A stretch of 64,000 bases of DNA from Treponema sp. GTDB taxonomy: Bacteria > Spirochaetota > Spirochaetia > Treponematales > Treponemataceae. Shown piece by piece: positions 50,357-58,520 of this stretch (position 1 is the stretch's first letter; every line of letters begins with the position of its first letter). The position numbers and the translations under genes are program-made. The stretch spans positions 1-64,000 of the forward strand of contig JAKSLX010000009.1 of the NCBI GenBank assembly GCA_024400915.1. Direction: 5' to 3'. A model generated the notes under the pieces. That model was not told the DNA's origin. It made no database searches and worked only from the letters and a program-made list of their open reading frames with translations.

Positions 50357-51778
50357 ATGGCTACAATTCAGGAAAAACTTAGCGTTCTTGCAAATACAAT
50401 GGATAGAGCTGAAGATTTAACAAATGAACAGCTCGCTCAGGAAAAGAAAAAGCTCTCTGTTGTTGACTACAAGATGGTTACTTTCACTCTTGCAGGAAAG
50501 GATTATGCCATCGACATCATGAAAGTAAAGGAAATTGCAAAGGCTGGAAGCTTTACTTATGTTCCAAATGCACTTCCTTTTGTCCTTGGTGTATACAATC
50601 TCCGTGGTGACATTATTCCTATCATTGACTTGAGACTTTTCTTCAATGGTACTGTTCCGGAGCACGAGGAAAACTTCCTTGAAAATATGCTCATCGTTAC
50701 TGTCGGAGAACAGACTTTCGGCGTTGTTGTTGATGAAATCGACAAGGTAGTCGGAATCCAGAAGAGTTCGATTCAGCCACCACATCCTTTGTTTGGTGAC
50801 ATTAACATTAAGTACATCTACGGTGTTGTTGAAGCAGAAAACAGTCTTTATGTTCTCCTTGATATCGACAAGATTTTTGGAGTTCGAACTCCTGAAGAAG
50901 AAAGGGAACTTGCTGAAACTGCAAAAGCACAGATGAAGATGAGAGAAGAAGTGGTTGCAGAACAAAGGGCTGCTGCCGCTGCTGCACTAGAAGCATCTGC
51001 AAAGGAAGCATCTGCAAAGGAAGAAGAACTTAAGAAGCAGAAGGCTGCTGATGATCTTAGGTTCATCGGAAATTCCCTTGCTACATTTAAGAAGTTCTGC
51101 GTTAATCCGCTTACAGAAGGATGGCTTAAGGGCCGCTATGATGATTGGCTTAAGGACAGGGGTGAAGGAAATACTCAGCTCCAGAACGAAATGGATGCAG
51201 AAAAATTCCTTTCGCCTTTCTATTCAAAGTGCACCGGTACATGGTGGACAGAAGAATACGCAGAGGAAGTGATGAAAGTTCTTCCTGAGAATTCTGCTAA
51301 GAACATTGTTGTCTGGAATCCAGGCTGCGGAAAGGGATATGAAACTTACTCCCTGGCATGTATTCTCAAGAAGCGTTACCCAGGTGCTAAGATCAGGGTT
51401 TACGGACATGATACGGATCTCCTGAGTGTTTCAAATGCACCTCTTATGAATCTTTCGGATGAAGCAAGTACAAGCTGGTATCAGCCATATACAACAAGAA
51501 CTGCCAGCGGAGACTATACATTCTCAAAGGAAATCAAGGATGCCGTTATGTTTGAGTACCACGACTGCGTGAACACAAACAACCTTCCACCTATTGATAT
51601 TGTATTCTCGCGTGATTTGCTTTCTTTCCTTCCAGAAACTTCACAAAATACAGTTTTAAATGAATTTAGTGAGAAATTGAAAGGAAATGGTATTATAATT
51701 GTTGGTGATAATGAAGATATAGGAGTTACAGGCCTAAAGAAGGCTGAAGGCGATGTAACAGTATATTCTAAGGAATAG
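50357..51778 (+). CDS. cheW: CheW-CheR-like fusion protein
   Basis: Array adaptor, 473 residues. CheW domain at about 36-185 (YAIDIMKVKEIAKAGSFTYV; GVYNLRGDIIPIIDLR), an Ala/Glu/Lys helix at about 195-235, and a CheR-like methyltransferase fold at about 245-473. The SAM motif is weakened: WNPGCGKGYETYSLA in place of the usual S-A-G-C-S-T-G-E-E-P-Y-S, keeping GC and YSLA. Such CheW-CheR-like fusions are described in Treponema. AAGGAG precedes the ATG, 10 bases after cheA. Confidence 0.92.
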   Translation: MATIQEKLSVLANTMDRAEDLTNEQLAQEKKKLSVVDYKMVTFTLAGKDYAIDIMKVKEIAKAGSFTYVPNALPFVLGVYNLRGDIIPIIDLRLFFNGTVPEHEENFLENMLIVTVGEQTFGVVVDEIDKVVGIQKSSIQPPHPLFGDINIKYIYGVVEAENSLYVLLDIDKIFGVRTPEEERELAETAKAQMKMREEVVAEQRAAAAAALEASAKEASAKEEELKKQKAADDLRFIGNSLATFKKFCVNPLTEGWLKGRYDDWLKDRGEGNTQLQNEMDAEKFLSPFYSKCTGTWWTEEYAEEVMKVLPENSAKNIVVWNPGCGKGYETYSLACILKKRYPGAKIRVYGHDTDLLSVSNAPLMNLSDEASTSWYQPYTTRTASGDYTFSKEIKDAVMFEYHDCVNTNNLPPIDIVFSRDLLSFLPETSQNTVLNEFSEKLKGNGIIIVGDNEDIGVTGLKKAEGDVTVYSKE

Positions 51779-51826
51779 TTTTTCCTATCAGTTTTACTAT
51801 TAAGTATTTTTTCCAGGGGGAATAAG

Positions 51827-52309
51827 ATGAGAGTAGAGTACATTAATCCGTTTGTAGAAACTTCTTATAGAGTTCTAAAGGAAGTTCTTGAAGGTGCCGA
51901 AGTTAAAAGAGGTGACCTTTATTTGAAGTCAACAGCTATGCCTGTTATGGGTGTTGCTGCTCTTGTTGGTCTTGCAGGTGATGTAGAAGGCCGTGTTCTT
52001 TTTGACATGTCTTTTGAAACAGCACTTAACATTGCTTCAAAGATGAACTGCGAAACAATGACAAAGTTTGATGATATGGCTAAGGCTACAATCAGCGAAC
52101 TTGCTAACATCATTACTGGACAGGCTGTTACAAAGCTTCATGAACTTGGCTTTAAGTTTGACCTTACACCACCAGCACTTTTTGCAGGTGAAAATATGGA
52201 AATTGCAGCATTGGGTGGAACAACAGAAAGTGTTGAAGCCCTTATCGTTCCTCTTGTTACAGATTGTGGCAAGATTGAAGTAAACGTTGCAATCAGAGAA
52301 CGCGCATAA
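51827..52309 (+). CDS. cheX: CheY-P phosphatase CheX
   Basis: Dimeric phosphatase that removes the CheY signal. The 160-residue product has the family motif in the central helix (TISELANIITGQAV, with Glu and Asn as catalytic pair) and VKRGDLYLKSTAMPVMGVAA. AGGGGGAA precedes the ATG. In spirochetes CheX takes the place of CheZ. Confidence 0.95.
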   Translation: MRVEYINPFVETSYRVLKEVLEGAEVKRGDLYLKSTAMPVMGVAALVGLAGDVEGRVLFDMSFETALNIASKMNCETMTKFDDMAKATISELANIITGQAVTKLHELGFKFDLTPPALFAGENMEIAALGGTTESVEALIVPLVTDCGKIEVNVAIRERA

Positions 52310-52324
52310 TTTAAGGAGCATAGA

Positions 52325-52759
52325 ATGAAAACAAAAGAAGATTTTCCATCAGTCAACGCACGTCCTCCTGAGGGAGAAAGAGTAGACGGAACAAAGTACC
52401 GCGTACTCGTTGTTGATGATTCAATGTTCGTTGCAAAGCAGCTTACACAGATCCTTACTAGCGATGGCTACGAAATCGTTGCTACAGCAGTAGATGGAAA
52501 AGATGGAGTAGACAAGTATAAGGAACTCTGTCCAAATGTTGACCTTGTAACAATGGATATTACTATGCCTCGCATGGATGGTATTACAGCCCTTGAGCAG
52601 ATTATTGCTTTTGACAAGAATGCCCGCGTTGTTATGGTAAGTGCTCTCGGTAAGGAAGAACTCGTTAAGAAGTCTCTCCTTGCAGGTGCAAAGAACTACA
52701 TAGTTAAGCCATTGGACCGCAAGAAGGTTCTTGAACGCATCAGCGCTTCATTGAAATAG
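52325..52759 (+). CDS. cheY: Chemotaxis response regulator CheY
   Basis: Single receiver domain that binds the FliM N-terminus when phosphorylated. The 144-residue product has a 25-residue N-terminal extension, the acidic pair in VVDDSMF, Asp in VTMDITMPRMDG, Ser in VMVSALG, and Lys in IVKPLD. AAGGAG precedes the ATG. Last gene of the che operon, followed by a terminator. Confidence 0.96.
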   Translation: MKTKEDFPSVNARPPEGERVDGTKYRVLVVDDSMFVAKQLTQILTSDGYEIVATAVDGKDGVDKYKELCPNVDLVTMDITMPRMDGITALEQIIAFDKNARVVMVSALGKEELVKKSLLAGAKNYIVKPLDRKKVLERISASLK

Positions 52760-52784
52760 TCTATTTTCATCAGATTATATAAAA

Positions 52785-52818
52785 ACGGTTCTGAGACATG
52801 TTTTCAGGACCGCTTTTG
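52785..52818 (+). terminator. Terminator of the che operon
   Basis: CGGTTCTGA pairs with TCAGGACCG (stem 52786-52812), then CTTTTGTGTTTT. Confidence 0.7.
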
Positions 52819-52888
52819 TGTTTTAAAAAAATCCAGTTACTTGCAGTTTGACCGACAAAGTGACATGGACTTTTATCGAATTGTTATT

Positions 52889-53332
52889 TCATTCTTTTTT
52901 CAGCTGTTCCTCTAGGTTGGAATTCATTTTTTTCAGCAGGTTAAGCAGGATGTTTTTTTCTTCTTCAGAAAAATCCCTGTAGCAAACTTCCAGGAGCTGC
53001 TTTGAAATTTCTCCCGTCATGGAATTGTATTTCTTTCCTTCTTCTGTAAGGGAAATGTATTTTTTTCTGCTGTCTTCCCTGCAGTTTTCCGTTTCAACAA
53101 GGCCTTTTTCAAGGAGCTTTTTTATCAGCACCGTCGTAGTGGATTTGTCCCTGTTTATTTTTTCAGCGATTTCTCCCATGGTCATTTTGGAATTTTCTGA
53201 AAGCAGAAAAAGTATGAAGCCGTGGGAAGATACAAAGCTGTCTGCTTTTGAAAGTCTCTTGTTCAGGAAATCTGCAGAAGCTGAATGTATGTGGGAAATG
53301 AGGGAAACGACTGATGCTACGGTAAAACTCAT
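52889..53332 (-). CDS. MarR-family transcriptional regulator
   Basis: A 147-residue winged-helix regulator. The DNA-binding part is MTMGEIAEKINRDKSTTTVL followed by IKKLLEKGLVETE and the wing DSRKKYISLTEEGKK. It is divergent from the membrane protein gene at 53398 and probably controls it and itself. The short intergenic region (65 bases) contains the promoter for the other gene. Confidence 0.92.
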   Translation of the reverse strand: MSFTVASVVSLISHIHSASADFLNKRLSKADSFVSSHGFILFLLSENSKMTMGEIAEKINRDKSTTTVLIKKLLEKGLVETENCREDSRKKYISLTEEGKKYNSMTGEISKQLLEVCYRDFSEEEKNILLNLLKKMNSNLEEQLKKE

Positions 53333-53361
53333 GGCCTTATTTTATCCATAAGAATGAAAAA

Positions 53362-53390
53362 TTGCAATTTTTATGGTTTCACATTATTAT
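53362..53390 (+). promoter_or_regulatory. Promoter of the membrane protein gene, leaderless start
   Basis: TTGCAA (53362-53367), 17-base spacer, TATTAT (53385-53390), then 7 bases to the ATG at 53398. A site for the divergent MarR protein is likely here, but no clear palindrome is seen. Confidence 0.55.
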
Positions 53391-53397
53391 GTGGACT

Positions 53398-54225
53398 ATG
53401 TTTGGTTTTTTCTTCAAAAAGAATTTATGCGATGTATGGGACAATATTTTCTATGTTGTCATAACAAATTTCTTTTCTCTTATCGTGCTTTTTGGAGCCG
53501 CCATGGCTTTCAAATATGAACTTTTCCTTGAAATGAATGAAGCTTGGAGAAAACCCTTGTTTCTTGGCACTTTCATTGTTGTTTCCATTCTTGTTTGCTC
53601 TGTTGCTTTTGCCGGCGGGGAGAATGCTGCAAACGTTGCAAAATACAATGCTCCGAAATATTCAGTATTCTTTGGCGGACTTTTACACGGTCTGGTTGAA
53701 GGTTTTAAAATCGGACTTTTCATTGGACTTGTAGGTACCGTTGCCTTTGTAAGCATTCCTTTCTATCTCAGTATGTGGAAGCCTGCGGACGGATCTACTG
53801 GAAGCTTTGTGTGGCTTGGGTTCATCATCATCATATTCTGGTTCCTCTTTGCCACTTTTTTTGCACTCCAATGGTACATGCCGGTTCGCGTTGTCATGAA
53901 GAACGGTTTTTTCAAATGCCTTAAGAAGTGCTACCTTCTCTTGCTCGACAACATGGGGTTTAGCTTTTGCCTTGCCTTCTTGAATCTTTTGAATGCCATT
54001 CTTACTGTCGTTACTTTTGGGCTTTTCCCGGGGATGACAGGAGTAATGATTACAAACATGAATGCCTTCAGGTTCAGAATGTACAAATATGACTGGCTTG
54101 AGGTAAATCCTGATCTTACCATGGAAGAACGGAAAAACGTTCCTTGGAATGATCTTCTTGCAAAAGACAGGAAAACTCTTGGCCCTAGACCATTAAAAAG
54201 CTTTATTTTCCCTTGGAAGGAATAG
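53398..54225 (+). CDS. Polytopic membrane protein of unknown function
   Basis: A 275-residue protein with about six membrane helices, a Cys-containing N-terminus (FKKNLCDVWDNIFYVV), and a soluble charged tail (EERKNVPWNDLLAKDRKT). It resembles small permease or DUF624-like membrane proteins only in general outline. The ATG at 53398 is chosen because a promoter places the transcript start there; frames open further upstream at 53362 and 53389. The divergent MarR gene suggests a drug- or stress-related role, which is inference. Confidence 0.75.
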   Translation: MFGFFFKKNLCDVWDNIFYVVITNFFSLIVLFGAAMAFKYELFLEMNEAWRKPLFLGTFIVVSILVCSVAFAGGENAANVAKYNAPKYSVFFGGLLHGLVEGFKIGLFIGLVGTVAFVSIPFYLSMWKPADGSTGSFVWLGFIIIIFWFLFATFFALQWYMPVRVVMKNGFFKCLKKCYLLLLDNMGFSFCLAFLNLLNAILTVVTFGLFPGMTGVMITNMNAFRFRMYKYDWLEVNPDLTMEERKNVPWNDLLAKDRKTLGPRPLKSFIFPWKE

Positions 54226-54236
54226 TTTGCTATAAA

Positions 54237-54271
54237 AAGGCTCTGAAAACTGCGGTTTTTAGGGCCTTTCT
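54237..54271 (+). terminator. Rho-independent terminator
   Basis: AAGGCTCT pairs with AGGGCCTT, with an inner AAAA/TTTT extension of the stem. Confidence 0.7.
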
Positions 54272-54352
54272 TGTATTTGCAAAGGTTGACAAAAAACAGT
54301 AAAGGATGCAAAATACAGTAACCGATGTAAAGTTGTATTATAGGGGTTAAAA

Positions 54353-54997
54353 ATGGAAGACGATATCCTTACAATTGAAGAAGTTGCAAATTACCTTCGC
54401 GTTAGTGAACGCACAGTATATGATTGGGCACAGAAGGGAGAAATTCCTAGCGGAAAAATCGGCACGGTATGGCGATTCAAGAAATCAGAAATTGAAAAGT
54501 GGGTTAATGAACGCCTTTCATCTTCTACAAAGTCTTCATCGGACATTGTGGTTCAGATTAAGAACATCCTTTCTCCGGAAAGAATCGTTTTCATGAATCA
54601 TCAGACAAAGCATGACAGCCTTGTTCAGCTTGCACAGAATCTTGCAACTGCTCCACAAGTTAAGGATGCAAAGGAACTTGAGGTAGAAATCCTTAAGAGA
54701 GAAGAACTCATGTCTACTTCCATCGGTCGTGGACTTGCAATTCCACATGTACGCCTTTCGTCTGTTACAGATCTGGTTATGTCTGTTGGTATTTCAAAGT
54801 GCGATATCATTGACTTCCAGCCAATCGATGAAACACCGGTTCGCGTAATGTTCATGATCGGTGCTGCCTTCAATCAGCACAGCTACTACCTCAAGACTTT
54901 ATCACACTTGAGCACAAAGCTTCGTGAACCAGACCTCTACAAAAAGCTTCTTGAAGCACAGTCCCCAATGGAAGCTTACAATCTTTTGATTCAGTAA
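54353..54997 (+). CDS. HTH - PTS EIIA fusion regulator
   Basis: A 214-residue protein with an excisionase/MerR-like helix-turn-helix (1-52; TIEEVANYLRVSERTVYDWA; GTVWRFKKSEIEKW) joined to a type 2 EIIA domain (about 70-214) whose phospho-accepting His132 is in GLAIPHVR. This would be a DNA-binding protein controlled by PTS phosphorylation. No PTS operon is adjacent; the separate EIIA at 36248 has a similar domain. It is a single gene between two terminators. Confidence 0.9.
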   Translation: MEDDILTIEEVANYLRVSERTVYDWAQKGEIPSGKIGTVWRFKKSEIEKWVNERLSSSTKSSSDIVVQIKNILSPERIVFMNHQTKHDSLVQLAQNLATAPQVKDAKELEVEILKREELMSTSIGRGLAIPHVRLSSVTDLVMSVGISKCDIIDFQPIDETPVRVMFMIGAAFNQHSYYLKTLSHLSTKLREPDLYKKLLEAQSPMEAYNLLIQ

Positions 54998-55017
54998 AAT
55001 ATATATAAAATCACAAA

Positions 55018-55041
55018 GGCCACCAAATGGTGGCTTTTTTT
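55018..55041. terminator. Bidirectional terminator
   Basis: GGCCACC-AAAT-GGTGGC with T-run on the plus strand; the complement AGCCACC...GGTGGC serves the convergent gene. Confidence 0.8.
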
Positions 55042-56191
55042 ATGGCAATGCAACGGGAATCCATTTTGAGTAATCCGACTGCTTTCCGTCTATTTTACCC
55101 CAGGTTATTCCTTTGGCAGTTGTCTCTCCTGTAAGGTACAGTTTTCCGTTGACTGTAAATCCAAAACCAGGATGATCGGAAACAAGGCCAGCTATTGCGT
55201 GGCTGTATTCTGCACTTACAAAGATTATGCTGTCGGCATTTATTCCCTGGAGGAGAACTGCAATGAGCATGGAACGGCTATCGCAGTCGGAGCCAGAACC
55301 CAGAAGGATTGAAGGCAGTGAAGCGAAGTCGCTTGTAGTTTTCTCCCGTTCGTATTTGAATCCCTGGGTCCAGGTCAAAAGTTTCTGTGCAAGTTCCGTT
55401 GTATCCTTACAGTCGGGAGCAAGTGTATTGGTAATGTCAAAGCCTGCCTGAAGAAGTCTTTCGCTTGAATCGCGGAATATGAGCCTGTAATATCTTTGCC
55501 AGGCTTCCTTCCACAAATCGCTTTTCTGATACATGAGGAGCACCTGATATTCTCGGGATATGAGGAATTCAGAAGCTTCTTTGTCAGATTCATCGATTTT
55601 AGTCGATATGTCCTTCCCGTCAATTTTCAGGATGATGTCCTTTGCGCCTTTTTTAGGAAAGGTGTAAGAGGTCAAAAGGCCTGCTGAAAAATAACTTTCA
55701 ATGTCTACGTAGATTGAATCAATGAGGCTGGTCATGTATGGGGTTGCTGCCTGTGCATCTTTTTCTGCAGCCCAGGTAAGTACAAGGATTATGCTCTTGT
55801 TTTCGGGGATTACTGCTGCTGCCCCGTAACCTGAAGACTGTACTCCCATAAGGTTTCCTGTGAAAAGGGAAATGGCAGTAGTATTGTTTCTCCACATGAA
55901 GGTGTCCAGGTCTGCTGTAAGTCCAAGTTTTGAAACGGCAGTATTAAGGGCATCCTCAGTTCCTTTGTATTTTCCTTCTTTATAAATTTGGATTATTGCA
56001 TGGACAGGGGCAATGGTGCTTTGTAGTTGAAATGAAGTGTCACTGTTGGAGTTTTCAAGTTTGAAGCCTTCCGGCAAATCTATGCAGACCTTGTCGCTGT
56101 AACCATTGAAATTGGTTCTTGCGGCAAAAGCAATTGATGCAGCACAGAATAGGGCAACTAAGGTGGCTGCTTTTCTTGATAATCTTGTCAT
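55040..56191 (-). CDS. Exported transglutaminase-like protein
   Basis: A 383-residue protein with signal peptide (RKAATLVALFCAASIAFAA) and an N-terminal beta-rich half. The C-terminal region has the papain/transglutaminase-type pattern: a Cys in SGSDCDSRSMLIAVLLQGI, a His in YSHAIAGL and a later beta hairpin. Transglutaminase-like proteins act as proteases or crosslinkers, or are inactive; here it would act in the periplasm. AGAGGA precedes the ATG. Divergent from the pseudouridine synthase gene. Confidence 0.75.
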   Translation of the reverse strand: MTRLSRKAATLVALFCAASIAFAARTNFNGYSDKVCIDLPEGFKLENSNSDTSFQLQSTIAPVHAIIQIYKEGKYKGTEDALNTAVSKLGLTADLDTFMWRNNTTAISLFTGNLMGVQSSGYGAAAVIPENKSIILVLTWAAEKDAQAATPYMTSLIDSIYVDIESYFSAGLLTSYTFPKKGAKDIILKIDGKDISTKIDESDKEASEFLISREYQVLLMYQKSDLWKEAWQRYYRLIFRDSSERLLQAGFDITNTLAPDCKDTTELAQKLLTWTQGFKYEREKTTSDFASLPSILLGSGSDCDSRSMLIAVLLQGINADSIIFVSAEYSHAIAGLVSDHPGFGFTVNGKLYLTGETTAKGITWGKIDGKQSDYSKWIPVALP

Positions 56192-56213
56192 TTTGTAAAT
56201 CCTCTTCTATGAT
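56185..56213 (+). promoter_or_regulatory. Promoter of the pseudouridine synthase gene
   Basis: TTGTCA (56185-56190), 17-base spacer, TATGAT (56208-56213), 9 bases before the ATG, predicting a leader of only 2-3 bases. Confidence 0.5.
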
Positions 56214-56222
56214 GTTCGGCAT

Positions 56223-56903
56223 ATGAAAGATGTTTCTATAATCTTTGAAAATGACGACATCCTCCTGGTAAACAAAGAAAGCGGCGTTTCGGTACAGGGC
56301 GGGGTGGGAATAGCACATCCTTTGGACGAAGAACTTCCAAAGCAACTGGGGTACAAGGTTCATCTTGTTCACCGTTTGGACAAGGAAACTGCAGGAATAC
56401 TTATAGTTGCAAAAAATCCTGCTGCTGCTACAAAGTGGACAAAACTCATTCAGACAGAACAGGTTCAGAAAGTATATACAGCCGTTTGTTTTGGACTTCC
56501 TCAGGTAAAGGGAAAGACTGCCATGAAGGGAAAACTTGTAGGGACTGTAGAAGCCCACGGTCGTACTCAGGATGCAGAACTTTTCTTTGAAGTTGAAAAA
56601 TCATGGAAGGAGAAAATTGTTTCCGTAAATGCGGAAACGGGAGAAACATCGGAAAAGGAAATTGAACTTTGCAAAATCCTCATAACTTTGGGAACTGGAA
56701 GAATGCATCAGATTCGCATTCAGATGACCAAGGCAGGAGCACCCCTCGCTGGAGACGACAAGCACGGTAATTTCAAACTGAACAAGCTTGCACGTAAAAT
56801 CGGAATAAAGAAACTTCAACTTGCCGCAACGAAACTTACGATTCCTGTAAACGGCAAGGCAACCACCTTTGAGATTCCCCTGCCGGAACATTTCAAGTGC
56901 TAG
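56223..56903 (+). CDS. RluA-family RNA pseudouridine synthase
   Basis: Converts uridines of rRNA or tRNA to pseudouridine. The 226-residue product has the family motif with catalytic Asp, HRLDKETAGILIVAKN, and the C-terminal GRMHQIRIQM segment. It lacks the S4 domain of RluC/RluD, like the shorter RluA/TruC proteins. The exact RNA target cannot be told. A clear Shine-Dalgarno is absent. Confidence 0.9.
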   Translation: MKDVSIIFENDDILLVNKESGVSVQGGVGIAHPLDEELPKQLGYKVHLVHRLDKETAGILIVAKNPAAATKWTKLIQTEQVQKVYTAVCFGLPQVKGKTAMKGKLVGTVEAHGRTQDAELFFEVEKSWKEKIVSVNAETGETSEKEIELCKILITLGTGRMHQIRIQMTKAGAPLAGDDKHGNFKLNKLARKIGIKKLQLAATKLTIPVNGKATTFEIPLPEHFKC

Positions 56904-56930
56904 GGAATCTGCTAAAGGTTTTATTGGTTT

Positions 56931-57908
56931 TTAAAGTGTTTCGTTAGGGTAGATCACCCCCCATTCTTTTCTAAGACCGTCCATAAGCTTCATGATGAAA
57001 ATAGTTTCTTCGTGAGGCATGGAAGGACATTGGTTTTTTTTCTGCGCAAGGATCTCACCGCATTCAAGAACTTCGTATTCATATCCTGTTGCAATTTCAG
57101 GGAAATCAATGTGCTTGAGTTCCACGTCATTGGTATCATAGCAGGTTATTGAAGACGGATTGTTTATGTTCTCGACAATTGCATAGCCCTTGCTTCCGTG
57201 GAAGATTCCCTTTCTATCTGAGCGGTTGGTAAAGCCAGAGGTGAGGGATGCAATTTTCCCGTTTTTAAAGAAAACCGTCATGCTGTTGAATTTGTCTACT
57301 CCAGTATCTGTGAGGGCAACGGAAGAATCAATCTTTTCTATTTCATTTCCAAAGAACATGGTGGCAAAGTTAAGACAGTATACGCCAAGGTCAAGAAGTG
57401 CTCCTCCTGCGAGCTCTGGTCTTACCATTCTTTCCTTGCCTGCAATGCTGTAGTGGAGGTTTGCACTCAGGTGATCTACCTCTCCGATTATTCCGCTGGC
57501 AATTGTTTCTGCTATTATTTTTCGTGAAGGCATATAGCGGGTCCATATGGCTTCTGTTACCAGAATGTTTTTCTCTTCTGCTTCCTTCAGGATTTCTTCC
57601 GCTTCCTTAAGGTTTTTTGTAAAGGCTTTTTCACATAGAATTGCTTTATTGTGTGCAAGGCAAAGCTTCATGTTCTCGTAGTGCTGGGAGTGTGGCGTTG
57701 CGATGTAGATGAGGTCAATGTCAGGATCCTTAAGCATTTCCTCGTAGCTTCCGTATGCTTTGGAAATGTTGAATTCCTTTGCGAAATCCTGCGCCTTTTC
57801 CAGTGAACGGGATGCAATTGCATAAATATTTGCCTTGTCAGGTATTGCGGCAACTGTCCTTGCCATTATTTTTGCAATGCTTCCGGCTCCAATAATTCCC
57901 ATGTTCAT
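56931..57908 (-). CDS. Gfo/Idh/MocA-family oxidoreductase
   Basis: NAD(P)-dependent sugar or dihydrodiol dehydrogenase-like enzyme, 325 residues. Rossmann start GIIGAGSIAKIMA, the family EK motif in ILCEKAFTKN, and the C-terminal domain with LGVYCLN. Similar to trans-1,2-dihydrobenzenediol dehydrogenase-type members. GGAGG lies 8 bases before the ATG at 57908, preferred over 57938. Substrate unknown. Confidence 0.9.
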   Translation of the reverse strand: MNMGIIGAGSIAKIMARTVAAIPDKANIYAIASRSLEKAQDFAKEFNISKAYGSYEEMLKDPDIDLIYIATPHSQHYENMKLCLAHNKAILCEKAFTKNLKEAEEILKEAEEKNILVTEAIWTRYMPSRKIIAETIASGIIGEVDHLSANLHYSIAGKERMVRPELAGGALLDLGVYCLNFATMFFGNEIEKIDSSVALTDTGVDKFNSMTVFFKNGKIASLTSGFTNRSDRKGIFHGSKGYAIVENINNPSSITCYDTNDVELKHIDFPEIATGYEYEVLECGEILAQKKNQCPSMPHEETIFIMKLMDGLRKEWGVIYPNETL

Positions 57909-57997
57909 GATTTTTACCTCCATATATTGATTTTTCAATTATCCAATGGGTTTGTGAAAAATGCAAAGTCATAACAGAAAATTTAAGTTTTTTGTGT

Positions 57998-58010
57998 TAT
58001 AATGGCAACA
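57998..58010 (+). promoter_or_regulatory. -10 box, leaderless start
   Basis: TATAAT (57998-58003) ends 6 bases before the ATG at 58010. No Shine-Dalgarno; -35 unclear. Confidence 0.45.
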
Positions 58011-58519
58011 TGATAAAGCCATTGACAAAATTGATTGGGGCCTTGAGTTCAAATACTCGCCCTGGAGCCATTGCCCATGCAGTCTCATGCGGCATTCTTT
58101 TAGGATTTATACCAAAGGATAATTTGCTTTGGTATGTACTCTTTGTCTTCATCCTTTTCATGAACATCCAGCGAGGAGCCTACGCACTATGCATTCTTCT
58201 GGGAGCTGCCCTTACTGTTTTTCTTGATCCTCTTTTTGATTCCGTAGGGTATTCCATACTTACGATTGAAAGCATGAGTTCAACCTATGCAGGTCTTTTG
58301 AATGTGCCTTTCGTTGCATTTACAAAGCTGAACAATACCGTTGTCATGGGGTCCCTTGTATGTGGCCTCATTGCTTACATTCCTTTCTATGCCCTCGGAA
58401 GACTTTTTGTGTGGGCATGGAGAAAATATCTTGCTGAAAAAATCAGGAAGCTTAAGATTACTGCTGTCATCAAGAATATTCCTCTTGTTGAAAAAATTGC
58501 AGGAATGATCGGAGACTAA
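58010..58519 (+). CDS. TIGR03546-family membrane protein
   Basis: A 169-residue protein with about four membrane helices (AIAHAVSCGILLGFIPKD; ILFMNIQRGAYALCILLGAA). It matches my memory of family TIGR03546, which occurs as a two-gene pair with TIGR03545 in some outer-membrane bacteria, including treponemes. Function unknown. Its TAA is one base from the ATG of the partner. Confidence 0.8.
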   Translation: MIKPLTKLIGALSSNTRPGAIAHAVSCGILLGFIPKDNLLWYVLFVFILFMNIQRGAYALCILLGAALTVFLDPLFDSVGYSILTIESMSSTYAGLLNVPFVAFTKLNNTVVMGSLVCGLIAYIPFYALGRLFVWAWRKYLAEKIRKLKITAVIKNIPLVEKIAGMIGD

Positions 58520-58520
58520 A

